From the NCBI GenBank assembly GCA_949130495.1, contig OX422215.1:67347244-67411243 (forward strand): a stretch of 64,000 nucleotides of DNA, given 5' to 3'. Every line of letters starts with the position of its first letter. Positions within the stretch are counted from its first letter, which is position 1. The position numbers and the translations under genes were made by a program. This stretch comes from Sambucus nigra (lineage: Eukaryota > Streptophyta > Magnoliopsida > Dipsacales > Adoxaceae). This document shows positions 12,200-23,430 of this stretch, one piece after another. The notes below the pieces were generated by a model. That model saw only the letters and a program-made list of their open reading frames with translations, was not told the origin of the DNA and ran no database searches.

Positions 12200-14299
12200 T
12201 TGTGGTCTAAAATATAAATCTATGATTTATTTATCCTTAGAATAGAATTTCACTATTAGACAAGAAAGGACCACTACGGGAAGATGATGAATTTGACTTT
12301 AGGACCACTAGGAGACGACGTTGGGAAAAAGAAAAATTTTACACCGTGTGCGCATGGATCCATATGCACCTTATATATATATATATATATATATATTGAA
12401 ATTGGAAATAATGAGATCCATGGGAAATCTTGAAATTGGAAAGGTTATTTAACATTTTTGTGGTGTCAGCGATAAAAGAGAGGTGACTATGGCGAAGGTT
12501 ATTTAGAATTTCTTTGGTTATGGTTGGGTACATCATGATGGTGTTAAATGTATTTGGATTGGTTGCGGAGATGGAAGAGGGGACTAAGGGTGGTGGTTAC
12601 AGAGGTAGAATTTGAGGGGTATTTTTCTTTTTTTCGACCAGAGCTCGTTTTGGCCGAAGCAGAGAGACAAATAAAGAAAATTAGGGTGTTTGAGTGGGTA
12701 GGTTGGATAGAGAGTTTTTTAGGTTGGTGGGTGGGTGGGTTAGTATGGGGTTAGATAAGGGGTTATTTGAGATATGATATTAAGTTAATTTACATTTTCC
12801 CTCTAAAAAGTCATGTGATTCGCGGGACATTTTCCCATCATTTTTAACGACCAAAAGGCCTTGTTAAATCATTTTGTTAGTTAAGGATAGATTAGAAACT
12901 ATTTATAGTTCAAGGTCATTTTGAAACAACCCTAGTAGTGTATTTCAACCATCACAATTATTGTGAAAAATAAATTTACACTTTTGAATTGGGGAAATTT
13001 TAAATTTTAATTGTTTAAGTTGACCTAACACATATACAATAACTAAACTTAGCTCTTTGTGAGTTGGGCGATGGGGAAGAATAGAGAAATAAAATATGGA
13101 AACATGATACTTAGAGAAACTCCAGTGGTACAACTAAATTTCAAACCATTATGCATATATTAAAAATTGATAGCATGTCGTGATAGAAGCTATACTGTAA
13201 ATCGGGTGCCTCATCATCTAACCACTTTCTGTATTTGGAGAATGATTAGACAATTTGTAACTGATTCAAACAAGGAAATGAAAATCCCATTAATTCATAT
13301 GATGTTCATTTGTGTGTCTCAATTTATACAAATTAATGAAATTTGTATGAATTCATACGAACAAATGAAAATCACATGACATCTTTTACAACTGCCACAT
13401 TTTAACGGCTATAAATCAATCATTTACTCTATAAACTCTAATCAAATCTATTCGTTTTGTGTGTGGAATTTAATTAGCTACCCTTATTTGAATATATTTT
13501 TCTTCGTATTTACCATTTTTGTACTTCGGCCAAAATATATTACAAAAAATGTCAAATTCGTTGCCATTTAATATTACGGGTTCGAGTCAATAAATGTCCA
13601 ATTGTAATATGACTACTCAAGATAATGAGATATAATGCACTGTGTAACTCACATCCCGCTGGGACGTTTTGGGAACCGATCATTCAAGATTACAATTCCA
13701 ACTCAAAAATTTCAACTCAACATACGCGAACAATGCTATCATCAAGATATAATCATATATCGCAAAAAGTTATGATACACATTGCAAAACTATCCTATTA
13801 GGCAAGCGACACATAAGAAGATAGTGTGGTTAGTTGTTACTATTTAATTTATATCACGTCTTTGCTTCTAAATTAAAGCTGTATTTTATGACGAGTAACA
13901 TAATCTTTTAATTACTGTCATGATGCAGATTCAACTAGACCGTGAAGCATACCATGTTGAGATAGGGAAAAAATTCATCAAATTTGATAGTCGTTACGAA
14001 ATTTTAAGACAACTTCCAAATTTTGATCATCATAACACAGCCTTAATCGATTGAAATACGATGATAGTCGGGGGGGGGGGAGGGGGGAGTGATGTACCTT
14101 ACATTCCTCCTAGTAGGAAATGTTAGAAATAATGTGCTCGACAGCGGACTCGTGGTGATAGCTTATATGCGAACGTTGACTTACTAAAGAACAATGAAAA
14201 TTTTAATGTTCTGATTCAAAGGCAATGTTTGTATGTGGGGCGGGAATTATTATCGGGTAAAGGTCGAGAAGCTGATGTACTTTCTCGGCTAGACTATGA
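12200..14299. other. Unassigned intergenic DNA left of the Tekay-type element
   Basis: Mostly AT-rich with no good ORF. It holds a (TA)n run at 12371-12396, a poly-G stretch at about 14070-14087, and a + strand open stretch from 12241 (about 60 codons, no ATG, Arg/Glu-rich) that I cannot identify. Just left of the Tekay insertion, + strand codons at about 14258-14300 read GREADVLSRLDYD, reminiscent of the C-terminal tail of Gypsy RNase H, so the Tekay-type element may have landed in an older Gypsy remnant. Confidence 0.35.
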
Positions 14300-15601
14300 T
14301 GTGACACCCCTCCTAATAAAATACCGGGTAATCAATCCTATATGAAATTAAACAATAATCTCATTTGGTTCATTGTTAGCATCACTGTTGAAAACTTTTT
14401 AAAACATACTAACCACCTACTATTCAAAAAGAAACGATGTCAAATTTTATCTTTTTATCAAATAATAACAAAAACATGCGGATGAATATAAATTAAACCA
14501 ATTCACACAATCACTGAGTCAAAAAATAATGAAAATCAATAAATACAATCCTTGCCGAATAAACCACCGGCTACAAAACCCAAGTCCGAACTATAAACCA
14601 CCAGAATAATAAACTGAGTACATCATCTGACTGAAACAAACGAAATAACTAGGGTGACATGCCCAAAAAAATACTGACTGCATCCTACTCTAAGAATGAA
14701 ATAACTAAAGGGGCTCAGTCTAAATCCTACAACATCCACATATGCCGCAACTGCATAACCCTGGAATAGAAACAAGTCTGGCATCCCTGTGGCTGGAAAC
14801 CGAAAAGTTTTTGAAAATATTTAATAGCAAGGGTTAGAACCCAAAACATTTTGAAAATATTTAGGAAGTGATTAAGATGAAGAAATTCAAATGCATGAAT
14901 GCTCTTTATATTTAAGCTAGTATCACACTCCCTTGAGGACGTACTCACCCATCAACTATTGTGCACACATAATGCTTTTCTTTATAACCCACCTAGTCAT
15001 CTATCCGTAGCTAGTCCTTGTTATAACTCCTTTCTATCACCCTAATCTAACCCGAGTATGTTTAATATATGATTCATAAGTTATTTATCACATTAACTTA
15101 ACTAATCATTTTCCATTTTAAAACCATATAACATTCTCACTAGTTATATATAACAATACAGTTCACTTCATACATTTTACTTGTATATAATTATCTGCAC
15201 CATATATACGTATTATCATATTACAATATTTACACACGTGTCGTAGATATATAACCATCCTCCCGATTAAACACTCGCTAGATGTTCTCTAAAATTCTAT
15301 CACCCCAGGTATACTCATCCACTTGGACACCCCGACTCAGTTAGCTCCCCGAATTAGTGGAAAAAAACAAACGTAATGGAGGCGGACATATCTCCTTCAC
15401 CAGAAGTGAAACCGAATCATACCCCAAAGCGATTCACCCTTGAGAATAGATCACACATAAAATCCGGGACGACTATGACCTAGGGATTATACTCGCCCTA
15501 CTCCTCAATCTAGATGATTCACCCAAATCGTGTAACCTCCTGTGATAGCACTAGAGGGGTATGTACTTCGTTAAATATTATTCACACTAATATTTATAAA
15601 G

Positions 15602-15676
<75 letters not shown>

Positions 15677-17385
15677 TACACAATCACCCCACATATATAT
15701 ATTTCAATAATCCCAGCTACTCCGTGCACAATTACCGTAACACCAGCCTAATATAATCATGTCTATATACCGACTTCTACTTTAAATAAATTCCACATTT
15801 ATTTATTTATCACTCAAGTTGTGTCACCCAACTAAAATACCCAGACTCACTCCTTCAGTCCGAAATTCCATATCTCATAATGTATTCCTCAAAATACCAT
15901 TATTTTGGTCAACATCCTTTTTATTTTGAATATTCTAAAATATATTATATAAACCTATAATAAATTAACCCGGTAGAATCCGTGCCTCAGCACTCGCCCC
16001 AAAATATCCGACTCAAATCCCCGACTCTAAACTTTTAATTAACTACACACTAATTAATTTATTACCTTGGTGTCCCTCAACTAATAAACCCGGACTCGCT
16101 CACTTGGCCGGAAAATATAACATTCAGAATTTATGATCCAATATTCTTCTGAATAAGTTTGGAACATTTATTAATCTAAGGTTTCCAAATTACTCAAATT
16201 TCAACCTTAATTTTCCTTATGTAATATCTCACTAATTGTCCCAAAAGAAATTTCCACCCAAAGCAAGTCGCATATATTATACCATAACTATTGCCCCTTA
16301 AAATAAGAATTCAAACCAAAACAGTAGGGTGGAGGAACGGGGGATGGATTCATCACATCATTCGAACGACTAACCTGTCATTTTAACAACGATGGATGTC
16401 ACTCGAATGGGGCCCAGGTCGTTCGAATGACCCAGGGTTCCCTCCTCCTCCTTCGTCAACCAGAGAATTTCGCCATTAACGAGATATTCAAACCTTCTGT
16501 CCATATTTCTCCATGTAAAACCCTTAAAAACTTACACAAAACATAAAATCTCAAGACCCCAAATCTTAATGAAGACACCCACACAGATTAAAGGTTAATT
16601 AATCAAATTCCCAAATCCATTACAGTTTATATATCTAAATTATTTGGAACCCAGTTTAGATATCAAACCAACCCAAAAATCATATGTTCTTATCATACCC
16701 ACTATGATATAAATTGAAATCTGCAATTAATTTAAATGTAAGTTTAACCACTTGCCTTAGGGTTCGTAGGGTCAGAATTTGTTGGTGTAGATGATGATTT
16801 GATGAAGAACAAACACATTTCTTCTTGATTTTGGCTCCAAAGATTTCTCCAATTTCTCCCTCTTTTCTCCTCCACGTACTTAGGTTTTCTAATGTGAGTT
16901 GTGGTTGCCACACCCTCTCACTTTTAGGGTTTAATAAGCCAATCCCATTTTTAGACTTGTGGGCCTTATCAAAATGGCCCAAACACTCCCGTGTGGTCTA
17001 GGTTATGCCTAAAAATGTCTCGAGACCCATTTACCACCCCGGATACTCTTTTTCGACTATTTCGTCCGCCTATCTGGAATCAACCGTGCACTCAGAATTG
17101 TCATCCGAATTGTTTTACTAAAAGTCCTTATCTTTACCCAATAGTCTATATCTTACTCCCGATTGAGATAAATTTATTCCGCGTCACTATCACTCATTAA
17201 GACGTAAATAAATTATTACTATTCACTTAATGATATAAATTCCATAAATATTAGCCATTTAATTTTCAGATTAATATTTAAATAAATACTAATACGAATT
17301 AGTTCAATTAAATTACGACACACAAGTAATTTAAAATTAGCCGAATTAATTAAATATTAAATGCACAGAAGTACAGGGTGTTACA
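14300..17385 (-). repeat. Tekay-type 3' LTR (left copy)
   Basis: 3086 bp, TG...CA ended, collinear with 35693-38714 throughout. It includes a (TA)n run at 15603-15671 at the same relative position as the run in the other LTR, and a cluster of TCGTTCGAAYGA-type palindromes at about 16360-16440. Confidence 0.9.
15603..15672. repeat. (TA)n microsatellite in Tekay-type LTR
   Basis: About 35 TA dinucleotides. The homologous run in the partner LTR is at 37008-37068 and differs in length, so it has changed since insertion. Confidence 0.9.
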
Positions 17386-17402
17386 TACTTCCCCCCTTAC
17401 AA
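17386..17402 (-). promoter_or_regulatory. Polypurine tract of the Tekay-type element
   Basis: On the - strand this reads aaggggggaagta directly before the LTR's 5' TG. It is preceded by the conserved chromovirus context TTTGGGGACGAAATTCC. It fixes the element's orientation as minus. Confidence 0.8.
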
Positions 17403-19327
17403 AGGAATTTCGTCCCCAAAATTAGGTCATACCTGAGGCGCATAATTCTGAATATTTCTCTCACATGTCATCCTACCGCTCCTAAGTAGACTCGTCAACG
17501 CATTGATGACCCCTCTATACTCTAACAAGTGGTATCACTTTCGACCGTAGCTTATGCTCACTACAATTCAGAATAGCTACAAGTCTCTCCTCATGTGAGA
17601 CATCTGGCTGCAAATCCACCCCTCAAGTGGAAGACACAAGATCTCACGCTCCTTTGTTAATTCTTCAGCGATTCCATGTGAAACACGTCGTGTATCCACT
17701 ATAGATGCTATGTTAAACTCAGTATATTAGCTACCGATTTCACTCTCTCAATGATAGGGATGGGCACCAAAAATCTCGGTGCTAGCTTCCCTATCATGCC
17801 AAACCTCATGACCCCTTTCATGGGAGACACATTAACCAACACCTGGTCATTAATATCCAACTCATTGGTCTCCGACCATATAGTGCCTCAAAAGATGAGC
17901 CTATGCTTCGTCGGCTCTACGAAAAGGCCCCACCTTATATGGGTTCCAATTTCTTGCTGTCAAACACGTGACTCTCTTCCGGTTAAATAACCTCAACAAT
18001 CCCTAACTACTCATGTCAGACTTCAAACCCTTAACTCACAGTGACGTAACTCACCTTATGTTTATGAGCTATCTAGAAAAAATGCATTTTGTTCAATTCC
18101 CGACGATGGACCATAAATCACTTCAGGTCCCAAAAGCTTGTTATTCCCCCCACCCTTCCCAACCAAATGGTGGATGACAAAATTTCCCTAATAATGTCTC
18201 AAAAGGTGTCATGCAGATAGTAAACAGTTACGAAGTATCACACTTAACTCTACTAGTGGTAATTAATATTCCCAATTACCCAACAATCTGGAATTACGCA
18301 TTTCTCAATTCCCCCACCAGATTAGTCGCTTCGTCTACTATTGACTTAAGGGTGACACGTATAGAACAATATATAACTCCATCCCCATCGCCTCCTGATA
18401 CTTCCGATCAGAGTTGAGACTGAAAGGTCTTATCCCAATTCTCAACAATTTTGGACAACACCTAGTTTCGTTTCACTTCTTTCTCCAAGCGAAAAGTTGG
18501 ATATACTGTGCGATATTATATCCCACTCCAAAATAAAAAAAAATATTCTTCTTTGGTCAATCCATTCCGCAAACTCGATGAAAACCTTGACATCTCCACG
18601 ATTTTTGGATGGCCTAAATATGAATTTCACCACTCATGCTTATGAATACCATCACTGGGGATATCAACTTACAAAAGCCTAGCTGATAACCTCATATCAA
18701 TCCTTTTTCCATCCCTTAATGATGTAACTTGGAGAGAACTCCACTATGAATTATTCACCACCAATCCCCACGCTCAATGTTTCATAATATGAGGGACATC
18801 TTATTCCTCATTTTTTTGGAATATACCTAAAATCATTGCCCTTGCGTTTACTCCCGAAACTGCTAGGCATCTGACTAAGTAAGACTTTACTCACCCTATA
18901 ACCCGTGCATATTTTTATAAACCTCCAAAAATCACATATGTAACATACGTATCTGAAGTTCGGCCCCCCGCATTCCCGAAGGGGCTATATCATCCGGGTA
19001 TTTTCGATCCCCCCACCAATTACTATTTAATTCTTCCCGGTATTGCCCCACCCATCAACTTGTGGTGCAAGAGTTCTTCCCAGTGCTTCTTTCGCATCAC
19101 TTCTCGACTCCACTGGCCCTATTTCGTAATAGCTTTCAGTCAACGCATTTTCTCCACACGATTAATAATTAACATTTAATCCGATGTCCTAGCATCCAAT
19201 GACGTTTCTCCACTCCCGACGTTTAATAAGGGTTATGCGTATAACATCTCATAGTAAAGCCCAAAAGAGTTCTCCTAATGCACTATTCCTCAGCATTTTC
19301 GCTCCCTGTTTTTAGTAGAACCCAAAG
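17403..19327 (-). pseudogene. Degraded 3' pol of the Tekay-type element (integrase end, chromodomain tail)
   Basis: Read on the - strand, the segment near 17850-17740 gives VSPMKGVMRFG followed by a GKLAPRF motif, the conserved C-terminal integrase segment of chromoviruses. Close to the polypurine tract a DDM-x-EKYSEL-like stretch resembles the end of a chromodomain. Upstream (18000-19327) only scattered integrase-like phrases remain, with many stops. Reverse transcriptase motifs are not visible, so RT/RNase H are deleted or beyond recognition. The Copia insertion at 19328 interrupts it. Confidence 0.55.
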
Positions 19328-20366
19328 TGAAAAGAACGTGACTATGTGATAATTGATTAAGTTTGCAAATTTCTACGTTGGCACACTTATATAATTATAG
19401 TCAACTTGAACCAAATCAATTTAGCCCTAAACATGCATCTATGTGTGTGCATGTGTCAACCCATAAATAGATAAAGCATGTGACACAAATTTAAGGAAAA
19501 ATCCTTGAAGGGAAAAACCTTTTATTTCTAGAACTTTCAAGAATTCACAAGACCGTTGACTTACATACAACCTGATAATCGCTCACAAGTGTAACGCACG
19601 GTGTCTTCGTCAAACCTTTAAAGTAACGACTAGAAATCACGTCGGTTGGAATCTCCCGCAAGAACTCCAGATGGTTAGCAATGAAGAAGAAAACGGCTTC
19701 TCCACAAATTACTCCAGATGAATAAAAATAATCCTCTTGAAGGTTTAAAGATTCATATACATATATGGGAGTGTTTATGTGAATAAAGAAGGTATGAAGC
19801 CTTAAAACATGAAGTTTATTTTATGGTATGTTAATCGCAGAAATTGTGTGAGAAAAAGACTTGGAAAACGTGTAGAAAGTGACCAGATATTTATACGAAA
19901 ATCGAGGTGGCAGCGTCGTTCGAACAAGATCAGCATTTCTCTCGAACGAAGGACAGGTGTCGCTCGAACGAGATCGCGCAACATGACTATCTCACGCGAA
20001 CGACATTGCTATATCGTTTGAATGAGCTCGTCGACCGAGGCACTCCGATTCTATACTTAGAATTTTTTTTTGCTTTCGATAAAAAACATTTCAGACTTCA
20101 AAAAATATTTTTCGGAAAAATTCCCAAATATTTATGCAAATATAAATAACTCCAATAAATCATTTTACCAATATTGCGTAGTGGACTAGTGGGAACAGTT
20201 GAGCAGCACGTCGCATGTAGCATGATGCATGGATACGGATCAAGGCCATCGTGAATGATCATGTTGACATGCCGAATATAGAGATATCAGACATACAAAC
20301 TATTATCTAGGATAAATAAAAAATTCTTAGTTTTACCCTGGACATTTATAAAATTATGTCCTTACA
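19328..20366 (-). repeat. Copia 3' LTR (left copy)
   Basis: Starts TGAAAAGAACGTGAC and ends CCTTACA, matching 32581-33645. It contains repeated CGAACGA/TCGTTCGAAC motifs at about 19915-20030. Confidence 0.9.
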
Positions 20367-20724
20367 AATCTCCCCCTATGTCTATGCCGGTACATACATA
20401 AAAAATCTGAATTATGCTATCTCCATAAAATAAATGACATACAAGATAATATCCCCATTAAACCCTCAAACTGAGAATACTGGCTGACATGTCGCCAATC
20501 AAACTTCAACATCTTCAAATCTTCAGCTCTTCAAAAACTCCCAAAGTTTTTCTCATCGGGGTGTGCAATCCAAAGATAATCAAATTTGTACCTACACATA
20601 TGAAATAAATAAAATACCCGTGACAAGCAACAGTTTGAAATATAATGATATGCAAAAATTAAATATCAATTAAGCTTAAGCAAATCATTGATAAATCAAC
20701 CAAACACCAAAATAATTCTACCCC
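20367..20724 (-). other. Copia 3' internal end with polypurine tract
   Basis: Directly after the LTR the - strand reads atagggggagatt, a typical Copia polypurine tract. The remaining ~340 bp is AT-rich non-coding sequence up to the nested Tat element. Confidence 0.65.
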
Positions 20725-21527
20725 TGATATACCCCAAGTGTGACCTCGGCCAAAAGAGGCCCACCTCGGCCGAGATAATGGCCGACTCCGGACAAGCCTT
20801 GGGCTTGCGATCCCAGCCCTCGGCCATAGCAGGGTCGGCCCAGGCCGACACTACCACAAGATCTCCAAAGGACATCGGGTGACCTCGGCCGGATATGGGT
20901 CGAGCTCGCAAGAAGCCCAAGTAACACCCCCATCATGACATCAGACGGTGCCCCAATCATAAATCTGTCCAGTCTCGGCCAGGGCCGACCCTATTCGCTG
21001 TCTCGGCTGGTACCAGGCCTAGACTCCTATGGTCCATCTCATATAAAATGAACTAGACTTGTCAACCTCGACCTCTCCTAGGCCGAGGTCATGCACCAGT
21101 ACGGCAGCCGAGCATCTGTTGACATTTGGATAAGGACACGTGGACACAAATCAGTTGTAACAAGATTATTCCCCACACGTGGGGAGAATATTTCATCATC
21201 ATCCTCTACATGTGACAGTGACAGGTGGCTCTCCCACATTGGTGAGTCTAACACACACATGCATACTACATGCATGGGGAGTATACTACACCCCCCAGGT
21301 ACTATATATAGAGGTCATCCTCTACCTTGCAAAGTATCCAAGATTAGTAACCCTATCTAAAACTCTGTTCGAATACACAGTAGAGAGAGAAAGCTTGAGA
21401 GATTGTATCCATGGCCATTAGAGCCCTCATACAGTGATACACAACATACACTTGCACAGTGGACGTAGGCCTAATTGGCTGAACCACTTACATAACTGTG
21501 TTCATCCTCTTCTCCTCATCACAATCT

Positions 21528-21562
<35 letters not shown>

Positions 21563-21642
21563 TATACCCTCATGCTGCCATTGTTAACATTGAATTGAGC
21601 TCATAAACACCTTGAAGGGTGGTGTTGTTTCCAGCATCATCA
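20725..21642 (+). repeat. Tat 5' LTR
   Basis: 918 bp, TGATAT...CATCA. At least seven CTCGGCC/GGCCGAG-type motifs lie in the first ~360 bp (U3). A TATA box (CTATATATA, 21302-21310) is followed by CAGTGGACGTAGGCC at about 21457 and a (TA)n run at 21530-21560. The 16-bp length difference from the 3' LTR is mostly in this microsatellite. Confidence 0.92.
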
Positions 21643-21810
21643 TTTTGTCACCGTCTGTGGGAAACGAGAAGTTATCTCTTCCTTTTCTTCAGCTTAACCT
21701 CATCGAAGACTCTGGTGGTGAACCAGGCATCGCCCCGTGCGTGGAGCTGTTTCACCATTGAAAGAGGTTCCTTAAGGTATTTTCTGCTCAAAGCTCTTTA
21801 TTGTTAACAT
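21643..21810 (+). promoter_or_regulatory. Primer-binding site region and gag leader
   Basis: Sequence directly after the LTR reads ttttgtcaccgtctgtggga, the usual primer-site context in Tat-type elements (a GTCTGTGGGA core). I do not assign the tRNA. The remaining ~150 bp is untranslated leader before the gag ATG at 21811. Confidence 0.55.
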
Positions 21811-23430
21811 ATGGCACTAGAATTACCACCGCCTCTTCCACCATTGGGTGGAGGCGGGCCAAGTTCCAGCCAGGCACCACTCCAGTCCGAAATGGCGGAG
21901 GTGGCTGCAGCCTTAAAATCCCTGGCTGCAACGCAGCAAGCAATGAAGGAGCAATTCGAACAGCTCAGTCAAACTATGATGAGGCCACCTGGAGTCTCAC
22001 CGGATATGATCACTCCGTCAATTGTTCAGCCTCATCCAAATGCCAGGGGACCACCCCAGGCACCAATGAAGGATCAACTTGCACCCAAGTGAAGAAGGGA
22101 CGTTGCTGACCCCAGACGCTTATGCCTAGGGAGGTAAGGAAACCCTTGCCCGGAGGACAAGTATGAAGATCTAGAGGCGAAAGAGGCCCCGGAAGATTGT
22201 TGGGAGCCGTATGAGGTGTCGTATAACACCGTACGACCTCTTCAGCAGAGTCAGGGATGTGTTGGCTGAAGAGATGAAGAGGCTCAGAAGAGAGGGTCAG
22301 CTTTTGATCGGTTGAGCAGAGGATCAGCCTTCGAGAGGTGGGGTCCGGTGAATGACCTAAGACACAGGTTATCCAGGTCAAGGAGTGCTGTCGGCTCGCA
22401 AAGAGGAGATAGACCAGGTCGGCCTGACCAAGGCCGACCCTGTGACAGAAGAGGCAGAGAGAAGGAAGAGGTCAACAGCCGACGCTGTGCTGCAGCGGGG
22501 GAACCCTCGATCCATCCCATGGAAGTGGCTGGGGATAACCTCGGCCAGGTCGAGGGCGGAAGACCAAAGAATGACTCAATCCAGTGCCTCGAGGAGAAGA
22601 TAGGAGACCTCGTTAAAAGTAGAGATCCATTACAGAGGGGTTACTCAGAGGGCTCACTGTTTGTGGCTAGGATAGTGAGCTTCTCAACCCCAGCTAAGTT
22701 CAAACCTCCTGTGGTGTCTCCCAAGTATAACGGCAGCACCAACCCAGTGCACCACATAGAGATGTATCAGTCGGCAGCAGACATCTACTCCATACCCGAT
22801 GAGATGAAGTGCAGGGCCTTCTCTGGGATCCTGACAGGGGCAGCACACAGCTGGTTTACCTCCCTACCAAAAAACTGAATTGAGAACTTCAAAGGCTTAG
22901 ACGAACGATTCATCCAATACTTCTGCTTTGGGGTGAGACCTCAGAAGAAGACCACTCACTTGCTGTATGTCAAGCAGGGCAAGGATGAGAGCCTAAGGGA
23001 TTACATAGCCAGTTTCAACAAAGAGAAGTTGGAGGTCGAGGACTATAAAGAGAATATAGCCATGACTTCCCTCATAGGGGGTCTACAGAAAGGGAAGCTG
23101 TTGTGGAAACTGGCGGAAGACCCTCCTAGGTCTATGGCGGAACTCCTGGCAACCGCGGGGAAAGTAATGAATGCGGGAGAGGCAATGGCCGCCAAGTATG
23201 AGGATGAGAATCGCAGTGGCAGTGGAAAGTCCCAGAAGAGGTAAGATGGGAAGAAGAGATCGGGTGATGACAAGTTCGCCCACTATACTCCTCTGACTGT
23301 GAGCTGTGAGCACATCCTCAATGAGATTAAGAGTGACAGGACTCTGAGGTGGCCAAAAAAGCTGAAAGCTCCACCACATAAGAGGAACAAAAACCTATGG
23401 TGTGAGTTCCACCAAGATTATGGTCACAAA
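21811..23430 (+). pseudogene. Tat gag, interrupted by stop codons
   Basis: Open pieces 21811-22092, 22312-22878 and 22933-23244 lie in one reading frame separated by in-frame stops. One at 22876-22878 looks like a Trp codon turned to TGA. The N-terminus is Pro/Gln-rich with a short coiled coil. The central part (about 22690-23190) matches the Retrotrans_gag family: MKCRAFSGILTGAAHSWF and the later SLRDYIASFNKE are typical. Near 23399-23430 CEFHQDYGH matches the Cys/His segment that follows gag in Tat elements. Gag forms the particle that packages the RNA. The premature stops inactivate it. Confidence 0.8.

Larger units (their letters stand above)
5764..12200 (-). mobile_element. Endogenous pararetrovirus (Caulimoviridae), decayed and truncated
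   Basis: An integrated plant pararetrovirus copy read on the - strand, 5' at right and 3' at left. From the 5' side it shows a tRNA-Met primer-binding site (12127-12139), a coiled-coil ORF, two further ORFs in the position expected for movement and early coat regions, a coat-like region with a zinc knuckle, an aspartic protease motif, a reverse transcriptase with YIDD, and the start of RNase H. The reading frame is broken many times by stops and frameshifts. Viral similarity stops at about 5764, where the Tat LTR begins. Family assignment is from gene order, the YIDD motif and the primer site; I cannot name the genus. There are no LTRs, as expected for this family. Confidence 0.8.

Noticed and set aside
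12548..12754. 68-codon + strand ORF in the intergenic region
   Set aside because: Trp/Gly-rich translation of G-rich repeats, no domain, no neighbouring exons.
13560..13620. GGTTCGAGTC as a tRNA B box near 13590
   Set aside because: No A box at a suitable distance and no tRNA-like folding around it.
20696..20960. ORFs on both strands in the Tat LTRs
   Set aside because: LTR U3 sequence; the frames come from CTCGGCC-rich composition and are not shared coding sequence.
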